NCBI GenBank assembly: GCA_009886115.1
Contig: VFJJ01000051.1
Location: 105,715 to 169,714 of the forward strand
Direction of reading: 5' to 3'
Length of the DNA stretch: 64,000 nt
Source of the DNA: Actinomycetota bacterium
Lineage (GTDB): Bacteria; Actinomycetota; Acidimicrobiia; IMCC26256; VFJJ01
The notes beneath the pieces are model-generated. The model was not told the DNA's origin. It was given only the letters and a program-made list of their open reading frames with translations, and made no database searches. Of the stretch, positions 7,940 through 19,283 are shown piece after piece. Numbering within the stretch: position 1 is the stretch's first letter; each line of letters starts with the position of its first letter. Position numbers and translations under genes: made by a program.

Positions 7940-9190
7940 ATGACCACGACACGGACGAGGCGATCGATCGGAGCCGTCGCTGGGGTGCTCGTAGCCCTGG
8001 GTCTGAGCGCCTGCGAGATTCGCACCGAGGAGAAGATCGTCGTCAACGAGGACGGCTCGGGCACCATCGAGGTGGTGTTCCTGGCCGACGAGGAGTTCCG
8101 CACCCAGATCGTCGAGCTCAGCAACGGGTTCCAGTTCGAGGTCGAGGGTGAGACGACCACCACGCTCAACGCCGACACGCTCTTCGACGTCAACTCGCCC
8201 GATTTCACACTGCCACCGGGCTTCGAGGCCGAGAACATCGACGAGGGCGACTTCAAGGGCTTCCGGGTCCGGGGGTCGTTCGACAGCCCCGAACAACTTG
8301 CCGAGCGTCTCGATGAAGCGGGCACGGCTGGATCCGACGACACCTCCGGTTCGATGGACGGAACCCTCACCGGGATCACCCTCGTGCGCGAGGGCGACGG
8401 GTTCCGCTTCAGCGCCGACCTCTCCGGCGACACCGTCACCGGCCTGGGAGAGGGCTTCGGAGAGACGGGCGGCGGCGGCGAGGACGCCGAGAACCTCGAC
8501 GAAGCGTTCGGCGACCTGTCCGAGGCCTTCAAGTTCCGGCTCGAGATCACCATGCCCGGCCACATCGCCGAGAGCAACGCCGACTTCCTCCCGGCTGACG
8601 ACACCGCCGTGTGGACCATCGACTTCGCCAACCCCAACAGAACGCTCGAGGCCCGCTCGGAGCCCGGCGACGGCGAGGGGCAGTCGTCGAACCCCGCCGC
8701 GCTCGAGAGCGAGGGCAATCCGGCTGCCGAGCCGATCGTCGAATCCGACGGCGCTGATGACGGCGGCTCGGACGGCGCGGCCCAGAGCGACGACGGCGAT
8801 ACCGGTGACGGCGGTGACGGCGACGACGGCTCGAGCGTCGGGCTCATCATCGGGATCGTCGTTGCGCTCCTGGTGGTCGGCGGCATCGTGTTCCTCGTGG
8901 TGCGCAACAAGAAGAAGGCCCCGGGAAGCCACGGGGAACCAGGCCCGGGCACACCCGGCGGATTTCCCGCAGCCGGCCCCTCGCCGTACGCACCCAGACC
9001 CGACGCGCCGTATCAGCAAGGTGGTGGCGCCGTGCTGACGGCACCGCCCGGCACAGCGCCGCCTTCCCAGACGAGCCCACCCGCGTGGCACCCCGATCCC
9101 ACGCACCGCCATCAGCTCCGCTACCACGACGGCACCCGCTGGACGGCCCACGTGTCCGACGGCGGGGTCGGCGGGTCCGACCCGATCTGA
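7940..9190 (+). CDS. LppM-like lipoprotein with membrane segment and DUF2510
   Basis: 416 residues. A signal peptide ends in the lipobox LSAC with the modified cysteine at residue 25. The outer part (about 26-235) resembles the LppM-type domain (EEKIVVNEDGSGTIEV). A very acidic Asp/Gly/Glu-rich stretch around residues 260-290 leads to a transmembrane helix (GLIIGIVVALLVVGGIVFLV, about 297-316), a basic stop-transfer NKKK and a Pro-rich cytosolic tail ending in DUF2510 (WHPDPTHRHQLRYHDG, then RWTAHV). Two anchors (lipid and helix) would tether the outer domain. LppM in Mycobacterium binds lipid, but ligand here is unknown. Followed 41 bases later by the DM13 gene in the same direction, so they may form an operon. 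RBS-like GAGGTTCTGG precedes ATG. Confidence 0.82.
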   Translation: MTTTRTRRSIGAVAGVLVALGLSACEIRTEEKIVVNEDGSGTIEVVFLADEEFRTQIVELSNGFQFEVEGETTTTLNADTLFDVNSPDFTLPPGFEAENIDEGDFKGFRVRGSFDSPEQLAERLDEAGTAGSDDTSGSMDGTLTGITLVREGDGFRFSADLSGDTVTGLGEGFGETGGGGEDAENLDEAFGDLSEAFKFRLEITMPGHIAESNADFLPADDTAVWTIDFANPNRTLEARSEPGDGEGQSSNPAALESEGNPAAEPIVESDGADDGGSDGAAQSDDGDTGDGGDGDDGSSVGLIIGIVVALLVVGGIVFLVVRNKKKAPGSHGEPGPGTPGGFPAAGPSPYAPRPDAPYQQGGGAVLTAPPGTAPPSQTSPPAWHPDPTHRHQLRYHDGTRWTAHVSDGGVGGSDPI

Positions 9191-9231
9191 GTACTCGGCC
9201 CGTTGGTACAGCCTGAGGAGACAACCACACG

Positions 9232-9774
9232 ATGACCTCGACCTCATCGAACCCGCTGGCACCGCCCCCGAGCGTTGGGCCGGATGCATCGTCGAGGTGG
9301 CGCAGGCGTGCTCGGTGGATGGTGCCGGTGGCCGTCGTGCTCGTGGGCCTGTTCGTGTTCGTGATGGTGTACTTCCAGCCCCACAAGGCCTTCATCGACG
9401 ATACGGTCAACGAGGCCGCACCGGTGGGCGTCGCTCCGGAGCGTGCCGTCATGTCGGGCGAGTTCATCAGCCGGGCCCACGGCACGACCGGCCACGCCAT
9501 GATCGCCGACGGCACCGACGGGACGCGCTTCTTGCGCATCGAGGATCTCGACACCGACAACGGCCCCGACCTCAAGGTGTACCTCACGACCGTGGCCCCC
9601 GACGGCGAGGAAGGCACGTTCGACGATGACTTCGTCGACCTCGGGCGCTTGAAGGGCAACATCGGCGATCAGAACTACGAGATCCCCGCCGATGTCGACA
9701 TCACGCGCTACCCGAGCGTCGTCATCTGGTGCGACCGCTTCGACGTCGCCTTCGGCGCCGCCCCGCTGAGCTGA
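9232..9774 (+). CDS. Membrane-anchored DM13-domain protein
   Basis: 180 residues. One membrane helix after a basic cytosolic start (about residues 29-47, VPVAVVLVGLFVFVMVYF), then an exported DM13 domain from about residue 70 (SGEFISRAHGTTGHA) to the end. The domain's cysteine-bearing strand is present (VVIWCDRFDVAFGAAPL), as is LGRLKGNIGDQNYEIP. DM13 is proposed to take part in electron transfer or redox reactions at cell surfaces; that is a family-level proposal. It probably follows the lipoprotein gene in one transcript (a GAGGAGAC-type RBS lies upstream of ATG 9232). Confidence 0.85.
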   Translation: MTSTSSNPLAPPPSVGPDASSRWRRRARWMVPVAVVLVGLFVFVMVYFQPHKAFIDDTVNEAAPVGVAPERAVMSGEFISRAHGTTGHAMIADGTDGTRFLRIEDLDTDNGPDLKVYLTTVAPDGEEGTFDDDFVDLGRLKGNIGDQNYEIPADVDITRYPSVVIWCDRFDVAFGAAPLS

Positions 9775-9865
9775 GGTGGGCTGAACCCAGCCGAGCTGAA
9801 CTGCCGGCTGATCGCCCCGATCGCTCCCGGGGGCGCTGGTCGCGGGGCAATCGAGCACTTGTAGG

Positions 9866-10396
9866 ATGAGCAGCGTGAAAACCGTTGTGCTCGGCGACCT
9901 CCCCCCGCCGCTCAGTGAGTTCCTGGCTCGTCGCCGCGCGCTGGGGCAGGATCTCTTCGACGAGGTGTGGGAGGGCGAGTATCACGTGGCACCCGCGGCA
10001 CACCCCTGGCACGGCTACATCGACCGCTGCCTCGCCGTGCTCCTCGAGCCCGCGGGCCGCCGGGCTGGCCTCATCGGAACCGGGCCTTTCAACCTCGGCG
10101 AGCCCGAGGACTTTCGGGTTCCCGATGGTGGCTACCACCGGGGCATGCCGTCTTCGGTGTTCGTCGCCACCGCGGCGATCGTGGTCGAGGTGATCTCACC
10201 CCACGACGAGACGTGGGAGAAGTTCGGCTTCTACGCCGCACACGGCGTCGAGGAAGTCGTGACCGCCGAGCCGGCTGAGGCGCGGCTCCAATGGTTCGTG
10301 CTCTCCGACACCACGGAGTACGTCGCAACCGATCGCAGCCCACTGCTCGGTGTCTCCGTGGCCGAGATCGCCTCGGCCATCGAGTGGCCCCGGTAG
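9866..10396 (+). CDS. Uma2-family (DUF820) restriction-endonuclease-fold protein
   Basis: 176 residues. It carries the Uma2 core: EDFRVPDGGYHRG around residues 75-87, a VVEVISPHDETWEKFGFY strand near 108-125 with the Asp/Glu/Lys arrangement of a PD-(D/E)XK fold, and the HGVEEVVTAEP stretch. Uma2 proteins are abundant in actinobacteria and cyanobacteria and often occur singly; no function is established. The frame starts at ATG 9866 with no strong Shine-Dalgarno. The neighbours are not obviously connected. Confidence 0.85.
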   Translation: MSSVKTVVLGDLPPPLSEFLARRRALGQDLFDEVWEGEYHVAPAAHPWHGYIDRCLAVLLEPAGRRAGLIGTGPFNLGEPEDFRVPDGGYHRGMPSSVFVATAAIVVEVISPHDETWEKFGFYAAHGVEEVVTAEPAEARLQWFVLSDTTEYVATDRSPLLGVSVAEIASAIEWPR

Positions 10397-10507
10397 GTGC
10401 ACCGCTCTGAGACGCGACTGACGCCGCTGCGCTAGAACATCGGCATCCAAGGTGGGCGTTCGATCGCTGCGCCCGCTCGCACGAGCATTCGCCGAAGGAG
10501 CACCGTC

Positions 10508-11611
10508 ATGCGCGGGATCGTCTACACCGGAGAAGCAGCCGAGATCCGCACCGATGTGGAGGTGCGCGGGCCCGGTCCATCGGAGGTGCTCGTGCGCATC
10601 GCTGCGGCGGGCGTGTGCCACAGCGACATCAGTTGCCTCGATGGCACCATCCCCTGGCCCACCCCGTTTCTGATGGGTCACGAGGGCGCCGGCGTGGTCG
10701 AAGAGGTCGGCTCCGAGGTCACCCAGGTCAAGAAGGGCGACCACGTCGTCGTGGCCACCATCTCGTCGTGCGGCAAGTGCCGCTGGTGCGGCATCGGCAA
10801 GACCTCGTGGTGCCGCTCCACGCTGGCCAACCGGCACGAGCCCTTCACCGTCGGCGGTGTGAAGGCCGGCAACTTCGCGGCGACGTCGTCGTTCGCCGAG
10901 GTGACGCTGATCAAGGAGATCCAGGCCGTCAAGATCCCCAAGGACGTGCCGCTCACCTCGGCGTGTCTCATCGCCTGCGGTGTCGTCACCGGCCTGGGCT
11001 CGGTGTTCAACCGGGCCAACATCCAACCGGGCCAGACCGCCGCGGTGTTCGGCGCGGGCGGCGTGGGCCTGTCGGTCATCCAGGCGCTGCGCATCAAGGC
11101 CGCGTCGCGCATCGTGGCCGTCGACGCCGTGGCCGGCAAAGCCGAGCTGGCCTTGAAGATGGGCGCCACCGACTTCGTCAACGCCTCCGAGGTCGACAGT
11201 GCCGAGGCCATCCGCGAGCTGTTCCCCCACAGCGCCGAGATGGTGCGTGGCCCCTTCGGTGCCGGCGGCGTCGACTGGTCGTTCGAGTGCGTCGGCCATC
11301 CGAAGGTGCTGGAGGCCGCGATCGAGGTGCTCGACTGGGGCGGCATCTGCGTCTCGGTCGGCCAACCCGCCCCCGGCGTCACCGTGCCCGTCCCCATCAC
11401 CCACCTCAACCAGGTCGACCGGGGTCTCATCGGCTCCCGTGCCGGCGGCGTCCGCCCCCAGCACGACATCCCGATGATCGTGCAGCTCTACCGCCAGGGC
11501 CTGTTCGACCTCGACTCCATGGTGTCGAAGACCTACCCCATGGAGGACTTCCACACCGTCGTCGACGACATGCACCACGGCAAGCTCGCACGCGGCGTCC
11601 TGACGTTCTGA
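10508..11611 (+). CDS. Zinc-dependent medium-chain alcohol dehydrogenase
   Basis: 367 residues. Catalytic zinc ligands C37 and H58 with E59 (GVCHSD and MGHEGAG) and the four structural-zinc cysteines C88, C91, C94 and C102 are all visible. The Rossmann motif is GAGGVGLS, and the end (GLFDLDSMVSKTYPMED ... GVLTF) is typical of the NDMA/mycofactocin-associated alcohol dehydrogenases of actinobacteria. It oxidises a primary or secondary alcohol with nicotinamide; the cofactor may be tightly bound if it belongs to the mycofactocin group, which I infer from overall resemblance. RBS GAAGGAG lies 9 bases before ATG 10508. Its stop codon lies inside an 8-bp triplicated repeat. Confidence 0.93.
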   Translation: MRGIVYTGEAAEIRTDVEVRGPGPSEVLVRIAAAGVCHSDISCLDGTIPWPTPFLMGHEGAGVVEEVGSEVTQVKKGDHVVVATISSCGKCRWCGIGKTSWCRSTLANRHEPFTVGGVKAGNFAATSSFAEVTLIKEIQAVKIPKDVPLTSACLIACGVVTGLGSVFNRANIQPGQTAAVFGAGGVGLSVIQALRIKAASRIVAVDAVAGKAELALKMGATDFVNASEVDSAEAIRELFPHSAEMVRGPFGAGGVDWSFECVGHPKVLEAAIEVLDWGGICVSVGQPAPGVTVPVPITHLNQVDRGLIGSRAGGVRPQHDIPMIVQLYRQGLFDLDSMVSKTYPMEDFHTVVDDMHHGKLARGVLTF

Positions 11612-11623
11612 CGTCCTGACGTG
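11600..11623. repeat. Three imperfect 8-bp units across a stop codon
   Basis: CTGACGTT, CTGACGTC and CTGACGTG run in tandem from 11600. The dehydrogenase stop codon (11609-11611) lies in the second unit. Confidence 0.75.
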
Positions 11624-11957
11624 ATGTGACGGTCGGCCTCCGAGCGGGCGACGGTCAGTCCCGGACGACGCGACGACGAGGGTTTGTCGCGAGGATCCTG
11701 GCGAATGCTGGCACGCACGGAGTCGCCGACGACGAAATCCGCCACGCGATCGCCAACGCGGTCGTCGTCGCGGCCCGCTCGGCCGGGCCCCTCGAGAAGG
11801 CCCGATCGCCCACGATCGTGACGTGCGGGCGGTTGCCGGGCTTGGGCTCGCGGGCGGAGCGGGTGCCGCCCTTGGGCGTATGGGCGCAGGCGTGTGGGCG
11901 CGGCGCGGTGTCCGGATGTGGCACGAACGGGTCACTCCATGACCGGACGGGAGGGGT
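11624..11957. other. Spacer before the kinase remnant, possibly decayed coding DNA
   Basis: No intact gene. One plus-strand frame has a short HGVADDEIRHAIANAVVV stretch near 11720-11775 that resembles a motif of small toxin-like proteins seen in actinobacteria, but nothing around it supports a real gene. The composition and the kinase remnant that follows suggest that the whole interval is decaying. Confidence 0.4.
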
Positions 11958-12518
11958 GTGGCCGACGAGGCACCGTACATGCGTGTCGAGGTGCCCGGGT
12001 TCGTGCTCCACGAGGAGCTGGGCCGGGGCGGCTACGCCGTGGTGTTCCGGGCCGCCCAGACGACGGTCGACGGTGGGGCGCACCTGCCGCTACCACGGCA
12101 GCCGGTAGCGACGAGACCATCAACGAGCGCACCACGTCGCTGGCCGTAACGACAACAGCGCCAGAGACGACGACGAGTGAGGCGACGGCACCCGAACGGC
12201 AACGATTCGCGGTCACCGACACCATCCCTGTCGGTGGCAGTCCTCAACCGTTCGTGTTGGCAGACAACGCCCTCTGGATAGCGTCGTCGACCTCGGCCCC
12301 GATGTGCTCGCGTTCCTCTGGCGAACGTCCCGTCGAGGACGGTCTCCTCCAGGTAGCCGAGGAGCTCATCGCGCCGCAGGGACAAGACCCGTCGACGTTC
12401 AGCGGACCCACGTTCGAGCTCATTGCGGAGGCGCCGGGGAATGCCTGGGTGTTGCACCGGCGACTCCAGCGCTCGCTGGTTCGGTTCGGCGGTGTTGCTG
12501 GTTGGCGACGGCCTGGGT
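11958..12518 (+). pseudogene. Ser/Thr protein kinase with the catalytic core deleted, then decay
   Basis: GTG 11958 opens a frame coding for ELGRGGYAVVFRAAQ, a clear kinase glycine-rich loop (residues about 16-30). Shortly after, near 12070-12100, a second frame begins with a Thr/Ser/Glu linker (SLAVTTTAPETTTSEATAPE) and IPVGGSPQPFVLADNALWIA, which is typical of the extracellular beta-propeller sensor at the end of actinobacterial kinases. The roughly 230-residue catalytic part between the two is missing, so an internal deletion removed it. The propeller then loses frame before 12518. The gene is on the opposite strand to the adjacent DUF222/HNH gene, whose 3' end touches it. Function is lost. 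Confidence 0.6.
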
Positions 12519-13910
12519 TCAGGCGGCGGTGGTGCGGCCGGGTGGTGCGTCAGCGAGTTCGGCTAGCCATTGTCGGGTTTTCTCGGTGAGCCCGGGCGGG
12601 TGTTCGGGTGGTAGATATTCGCGTCCGTCTGGTCGAATCACCGTGACTTTGTCGGCGTGAGCATTGAACATGATCTGCCATCGTCCTTCATGAGCGAGAT
12701 GGTGATGATGCCAACAGAGATTCAGAAGATTCTCTGGCTCGGTCAGGCCGAGATTGGCCCAATGGGCGACATGGTGATGTTCGAGCCAGACGGTCCGGTC
12801 ACATCCGGGCCATCGGCAACGATGCTGATCGCGATGATCGACGATCCGGGCCATCCACGGTGGGATCCGGCGTGACTCACGGCCGATCCCGACGGTCAGG
12901 CCGGTCTGGTCGTCAGCGACGACCTGCCAACGACAATCACATGCGATTCGGCGCGCGGTTTCACCCGCGATCGCCCAACCAGCCCCCATCGTCGGCCCAA
13001 CCAACGGTGCACCAGCCCGACCCCCACCGCGACCGCCGGCACCCGTAGCGCTTGCAGCCAGAACGCCAGCACCCGTGTCACCGGCTTCCGTGTCGCAGCC
13101 GTGCTCGTCGTGCTCGTCGTGGTCGTCGCGCTGGTCGTGCCCGCGGTGCTCGTTGCTGTGCTGGTTGGTGTGGGTGACGGGTGGTTCGTCGGCGAGTTGC
13201 TCGGCGGTGACGTGAACGATCACGAGGGGCCGGGCCGGGTTCTGCGCGGTGATCTGGGGATCACCGGCGCACAGGTTCACGAGCACGTCAGCCATCCGCG
13301 CGGCTCGCGGTTCGGGTCCGCCTTCGGGCGTGTCCTCGGGGAGCACGGTCGGTCGGGGGAGGCTGTCGACGAGCCTGTTCAGGACGGTCTCGACGATCTC
13401 GGCCTGCTCACCAGCAAGTCGACCCCGGATCTGCAACGTCGAGTCCTTGCGACGCAGGAGTTGCACGAACCGGTCACGATGCTGATCGAACGCTTCCTTC
13501 TCCGAGACCGGCCGCAACGCGCGGGCATGCATCACCGTTTGATTGCACGACCAGCCCGGCGCCGCTTCGGCCAGATCAGCCTCAGTCTCGGGAGTTGCGA
13601 CCGCAGCCAGAAGCACGAGCTGGTCCCAAGAGATCCGACCTTCACGCCACGCATCCATCAACGCCGGGATCTCCTCAGCGCCCAGTGCGACGTCGACCTC
13701 TCGCCGCGCGGTGGCCAACGACAGGTTCAACCGGGCTGCGAGCCAGGACGCCACGGTCGGCATCCCGTCGTACAGGTGGCCTTTCCGTTCGTTGAACACC
13801 GCGATCACCTCGAGGTACTCGGAATGGATCGCGGTCATCAACGCCCGGAGCTGACCCAGCGTCTCCGCCAGATCATCCAACTCGCAATCCCCGAACCGAG
13901 CCGTATCCAT
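12519..13910 (-). CDS. DUF222 / HNH endonuclease-signature protein (13E12 type), copy 2
   Basis: 463 residues from ATG 13910 (ATG 13919 lies in frame upstream; 13910 is preferred because it lines up with copy 1). DUF222 domain (CELDDLAETLGQLRAL; SWLAARLNLSLATARR) followed by an unusual His/Asp/Glu-rich linker (repeats of DDHDEHDEHG type near residue 260) and the HNH end: CRWPGCDR, LEHHHVAHWANLGLTEPENL, CWHHHHLAHEGRW. The HNH half is nearly the same as copy 1, while the linker differs in length and composition, so the linker is the fast-changing part. It lies between a gutted kinase gene and an SDR gene. Nuclease activity is expected from the motif only. Confidence 0.9.
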   Translation of the reverse strand: MDTARFGDCELDDLAETLGQLRALMTAIHSEYLEVIAVFNERKGHLYDGMPTVASWLAARLNLSLATARREVDVALGAEEIPALMDAWREGRISWDQLVLLAAVATPETEADLAEAAPGWSCNQTVMHARALRPVSEKEAFDQHRDRFVQLLRRKDSTLQIRGRLAGEQAEIVETVLNRLVDSLPRPTVLPEDTPEGGPEPRAARMADVLVNLCAGDPQITAQNPARPLVIVHVTAEQLADEPPVTHTNQHSNEHRGHDQRDDHDEHDEHGCDTEAGDTGAGVLAASATGAGGRGGGRAGAPLVGPTMGAGWAIAGETARRIACDCRWQVVADDQTGLTVGIGRESRRIPPWMARIVDHRDQHRCRWPGCDRTVWLEHHHVAHWANLGLTEPENLLNLCWHHHHLAHEGRWQIMFNAHADKVTVIRPDGREYLPPEHPPGLTEKTRQWLAELADAPPGRTTAA

Positions 13911-14132
13911 CACCGACATGATACCAGCTGGGTGTGACAGTAACTCCTCGATATGAGCACCGGCTGAGATGTTCTTCACTCGATCATATGGAAGACAGGG
14001 GACGGCAGTTTCGATCGAGCCTGACACACCTCTCCTGGCGTCCTGGTGAGCCTCACCCGACGGATCTGTACAGTCACACAACGCACCGGAGTCGGGGCGG
14101 CGTCGACGGCAACGGAGCATGGCTGCGGTGCC

Positions 14133-14162
14133 TGAGCTCCACTGAGCTCCACTGAGCTCCAC
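14133..14162. repeat. Three perfect 10-bp units upstream of an SDR gene
   Basis: TGAGCTCCAC repeats three times without interruption and ends 14 bases before the SDR start codon, where the Shine-Dalgarno-like AAGGGAGC follows. Each unit holds the palindrome GAGCTC and the period equals about one helical turn. Confidence 0.85.
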
Positions 14163-14176
14163 AAGGGAGCGCGAAC

Positions 14177-14950
14177 ATGTTGCAGGGTAAGACGATCGTG
14201 GTGTCGGGGGTTGGGGCGGGGTTGGGGACGGAGATCGCGACGACGATCTTGCGTGACGGTGGCAACGTCGTGATCGGCGCCCGAACCGAGTCGACGTTGG
14301 CCGAGATCGCCAAGCAGCTCGACCCATCCGGCGCCCGGGTGGCGCACCGGGCGACTGACATCACCGTCGACGGTGACCCCGAAGCGCTGGTGGCCCTTGG
14401 GGTCGAGCGCTTCGGCGGGATCGACGGGCTGGTGAACGTGGCCGCGCTCGACCGGGTCATGGGCGGGATCGACGACACGTCGTGGGCCGACTGGGAGGCC
14501 ACGACGAAGACCAACGTGCTGGGCTCGATGCGCATGACCATCGCCGCGGCGGCGGCCCTCAGGGCCCGCGGGGGCTCGATCGTGTTCATCGGCTCGCAGG
14601 CGTCGCTCTACCCGCGGATCATGCAGACGGCGTACGCCGCCACCAAGGGGGCCATGCTCGCAGCCGTGCCCAGCCTGGCCCTCGAGCTCGGCCAGTACAA
14701 GATCCGCGTCAACACGGTCGTGGCCACGTGGATGTGGGGCCCGGCCGTGGAGGGCTACGTGACGATGTCGGCCGAGCAGCGGGGCGTGCCCGTCGAGGTG
14801 GTCAAGGGCGAGATCGAGAGCTTCTTCCCCATGCGGGAGATCCCCCGCGACGACGACGTCGCCGATTGCGTGAGCTTCTTCCTGTCGGACCGGGCCCGGA
14901 TGATCAGCGGTCAGATGCTGCTGGTGAACGGAGCCGAGTTCCCCCGCTGA
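14177..14950 (+). CDS. SDR-family oxidoreductase
   Basis: 257 residues. Classical short-chain dehydrogenase: cofactor loop SGVGAGLG (residues 10-17), NVAALD in place of NNAG, serine of the triad in FIGSQASLYP, and YAATK with catalytic Tyr/Lys (about 153-157), then the adenine-side RVNTVV. It reduces or oxidises a carbonyl/alcohol with NAD(P); an Arg at the end of strand 2 (IGARTES) suggests NADP is possible. Substrate unknown. RBS AAGGGAGC before ATG 14177; the leader holds a triplicated 10-mer. It converges on the MFS gene. Confidence 0.92.
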   Translation: MLQGKTIVVSGVGAGLGTEIATTILRDGGNVVIGARTESTLAEIAKQLDPSGARVAHRATDITVDGDPEALVALGVERFGGIDGLVNVAALDRVMGGIDDTSWADWEATTKTNVLGSMRMTIAAAAALRARGGSIVFIGSQASLYPRIMQTAYAATKGAMLAAVPSLALELGQYKIRVNTVVATWMWGPAVEGYVTMSAEQRGVPVEVVKGEIESFFPMREIPRDDDVADCVSFFLSDRARMISGQMLLVNGAEFPR

Positions 14951-15022
14951 GCTCGCCGAGCGCACCGACGGCGGCACCCAGTACCCGCCACACCGGCGCC
15001 AGCCGCGCCACGCGCACCAGAG

Positions 15023-16428
15023 TCATCCCGGCTCAAGCCCCGGCGAACGGGTCGCTACGAGGCCGCGCTGGCCGAGGCGGCGCGGCCCCGTCGCCAGGGG
15101 GATCGCCGCCGCGGTGGCGATCAAGCCGGCGATCGCCACGGCGACCATGGCCGAGTGGAACTCCGACACGGAGCCGCCCGGGGCCACGTCTCCGATGAGC
15201 GCCACGCCCAGCGCGGCGCCGGCCGTCCCGCCGATGCGGATGACGGTCTGGATCACGCCCGCGGTGAGGCCCAGCTTCTCGATCGGCGCCGTTCGAGCCG
15301 CTGCGCTGTTCACCCCGGGGAACAAGATGGCGTTGGCCGCCCCCACCAGCAGGGCCACGCCGAACCAGAGCCCGAGGTCGCGATCGTCGCCGGCGGCGGC
15401 CCGCAACCACAAGAGCGCCACCGAGAACGCCAGCCCGGCCGGAACCATGAGCGCCCGATGGCCGTAGCGGTCCATCAGCCGACCGGCCGGGATGCCGACG
15501 ACCGTCGACGCCAGGGTCATGGGAGTGAGGAGCAGCCCGGCCCGGCCGATCGAATAGCCCCAGCCCTTGGTGAGGAACTGCACGAACACGTAGAACGCCC
15601 CCCAGTAGGCAACCCCGACCGCCGCCGCGGCCACGGCATCGGCCCGGAACAACGGCGCCCTGAACACCGAGAGGTCGATGACGGGCGTGGGATGGCGGGT
15701 GCAACGCCAGACCAGCACCGCCAGCAAGACGGCCGACGCAACGAACGCCCCCATGGTGCGGGTGCCCGTCCAGCCCCAGTCGTTCGACTGGACGATGCCC
15801 AGGGCCAGCGTGGCCACGCCGACCATGATGAGCAGCGCCCCCAAGGGATCGGGGATGCGGGCGTCGGTCCCGACGGGCGACGGCTCGAGGAGGCGACGGG
15901 CGAGCACGAAGCACACCAACCCGACCGGGGTGATCAGGGCGAAGGCCCAACGCCACGAACCGGCGGAGATCACCAGCGCCCCGAGCGTCGGCGCTGCCGA
16001 AGCCACCGCGCTCGTGACCACCGCCCACACGCCCACGGCCGTCGCCCGACGTTCCGGGGGGAGGTTGCCCATGATGATCGCCAGCGCCGACGGGGTGAGC
16101 ATGGCCCCGCCGCAGGCCTGCACGATCCGAGCCGCGATCAACAGGGGAACGCTGGGTGCGACGGCAACGAGGAGCGAACCCGTGCTGAACAAGGTGATCG
16201 AGACCAGGAAGACCTTCCGGCGACCGATGCGGTCGGCCAGTCGGCCCGCGGGGATCAACAGCGAAGCGGCGACGATCGTGAACGACGTGAGCACCCACGA
16301 GAGCTGGGCGTTGGGCACGTCGGGGAAGCTGGCCCTGATCTCGGGATAGGCGACGAACATCAACGTGAGGTCGAAGGCGCTCATCCCCGAGGCCGCCGAG
16401 ACGACAACCAGGATCTTGGTCTCGCGCT

Positions 16429-16432
<4 letters not shown>
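15023..16432 (-). CDS. MFS transporter, DHA2-type
   Basis: 469 residues with about 14 predicted membrane spans. The family signature between helices 2 and 3 is clear (PAGRLADRIGRRKVFL, residues 60-75), with the antiporter-type motif C region downstream (helix 5). The pattern fits proton-driven drug/metabolite exporters of the EmrB/QacA class. Its GTG/ATG start at 16432 overlaps the stop of the amidohydrolase gene by four bases, so they are translated from one message. The cargo is not known; pairing with an amidohydrolase suggests export or uptake of a related small molecule. Confidence 0.9.
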
Positions 16433-19232
<2,800 letters not shown>

Positions 19233-19245
19233 CCCGATTCCAGCA

Positions 19246-19283
19246 CCTGGCGATCGGGCCCTACCCTGGCGATAGGGCCCTAT
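19246..19283. terminator. 19-bp tandem duplication forming a hairpin between convergent genes
   Basis: CCTGGCGATCGGGCCCTAC (19246-19264) is followed directly by the near copy CCTGGCGATAGGGCCCTAT (19265-19283). Because each unit holds GGGCCCTA-type halves, the pair also makes a hairpin (GGGCCCTA 19256-19263 with TAGGGCCC 19273-19280). It lies between guaB1 and the phosphotransferase gene, whose stop codon (19280-19282) is in the second unit; a two-way terminator is plausible. Confidence 0.65.

Noticed and set aside
11712-11780. HGVADDEIRHAIANAVVV stretch as a toxin-like gene
   Set aside because: No start, RBS or continuing domain; it is probably decayed DNA or chance.
14133-14162. 10-mer triplet as a CRISPR-like array
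   Set aside because: No spacers, only three units; it is a simple tandem repeat.
19256-19280. Hairpin as a designed rho-independent terminator only
   Set aside because: The stem arises from a 19-bp tandem duplication and no T-run follows, so the terminator role is only possible, not shown.
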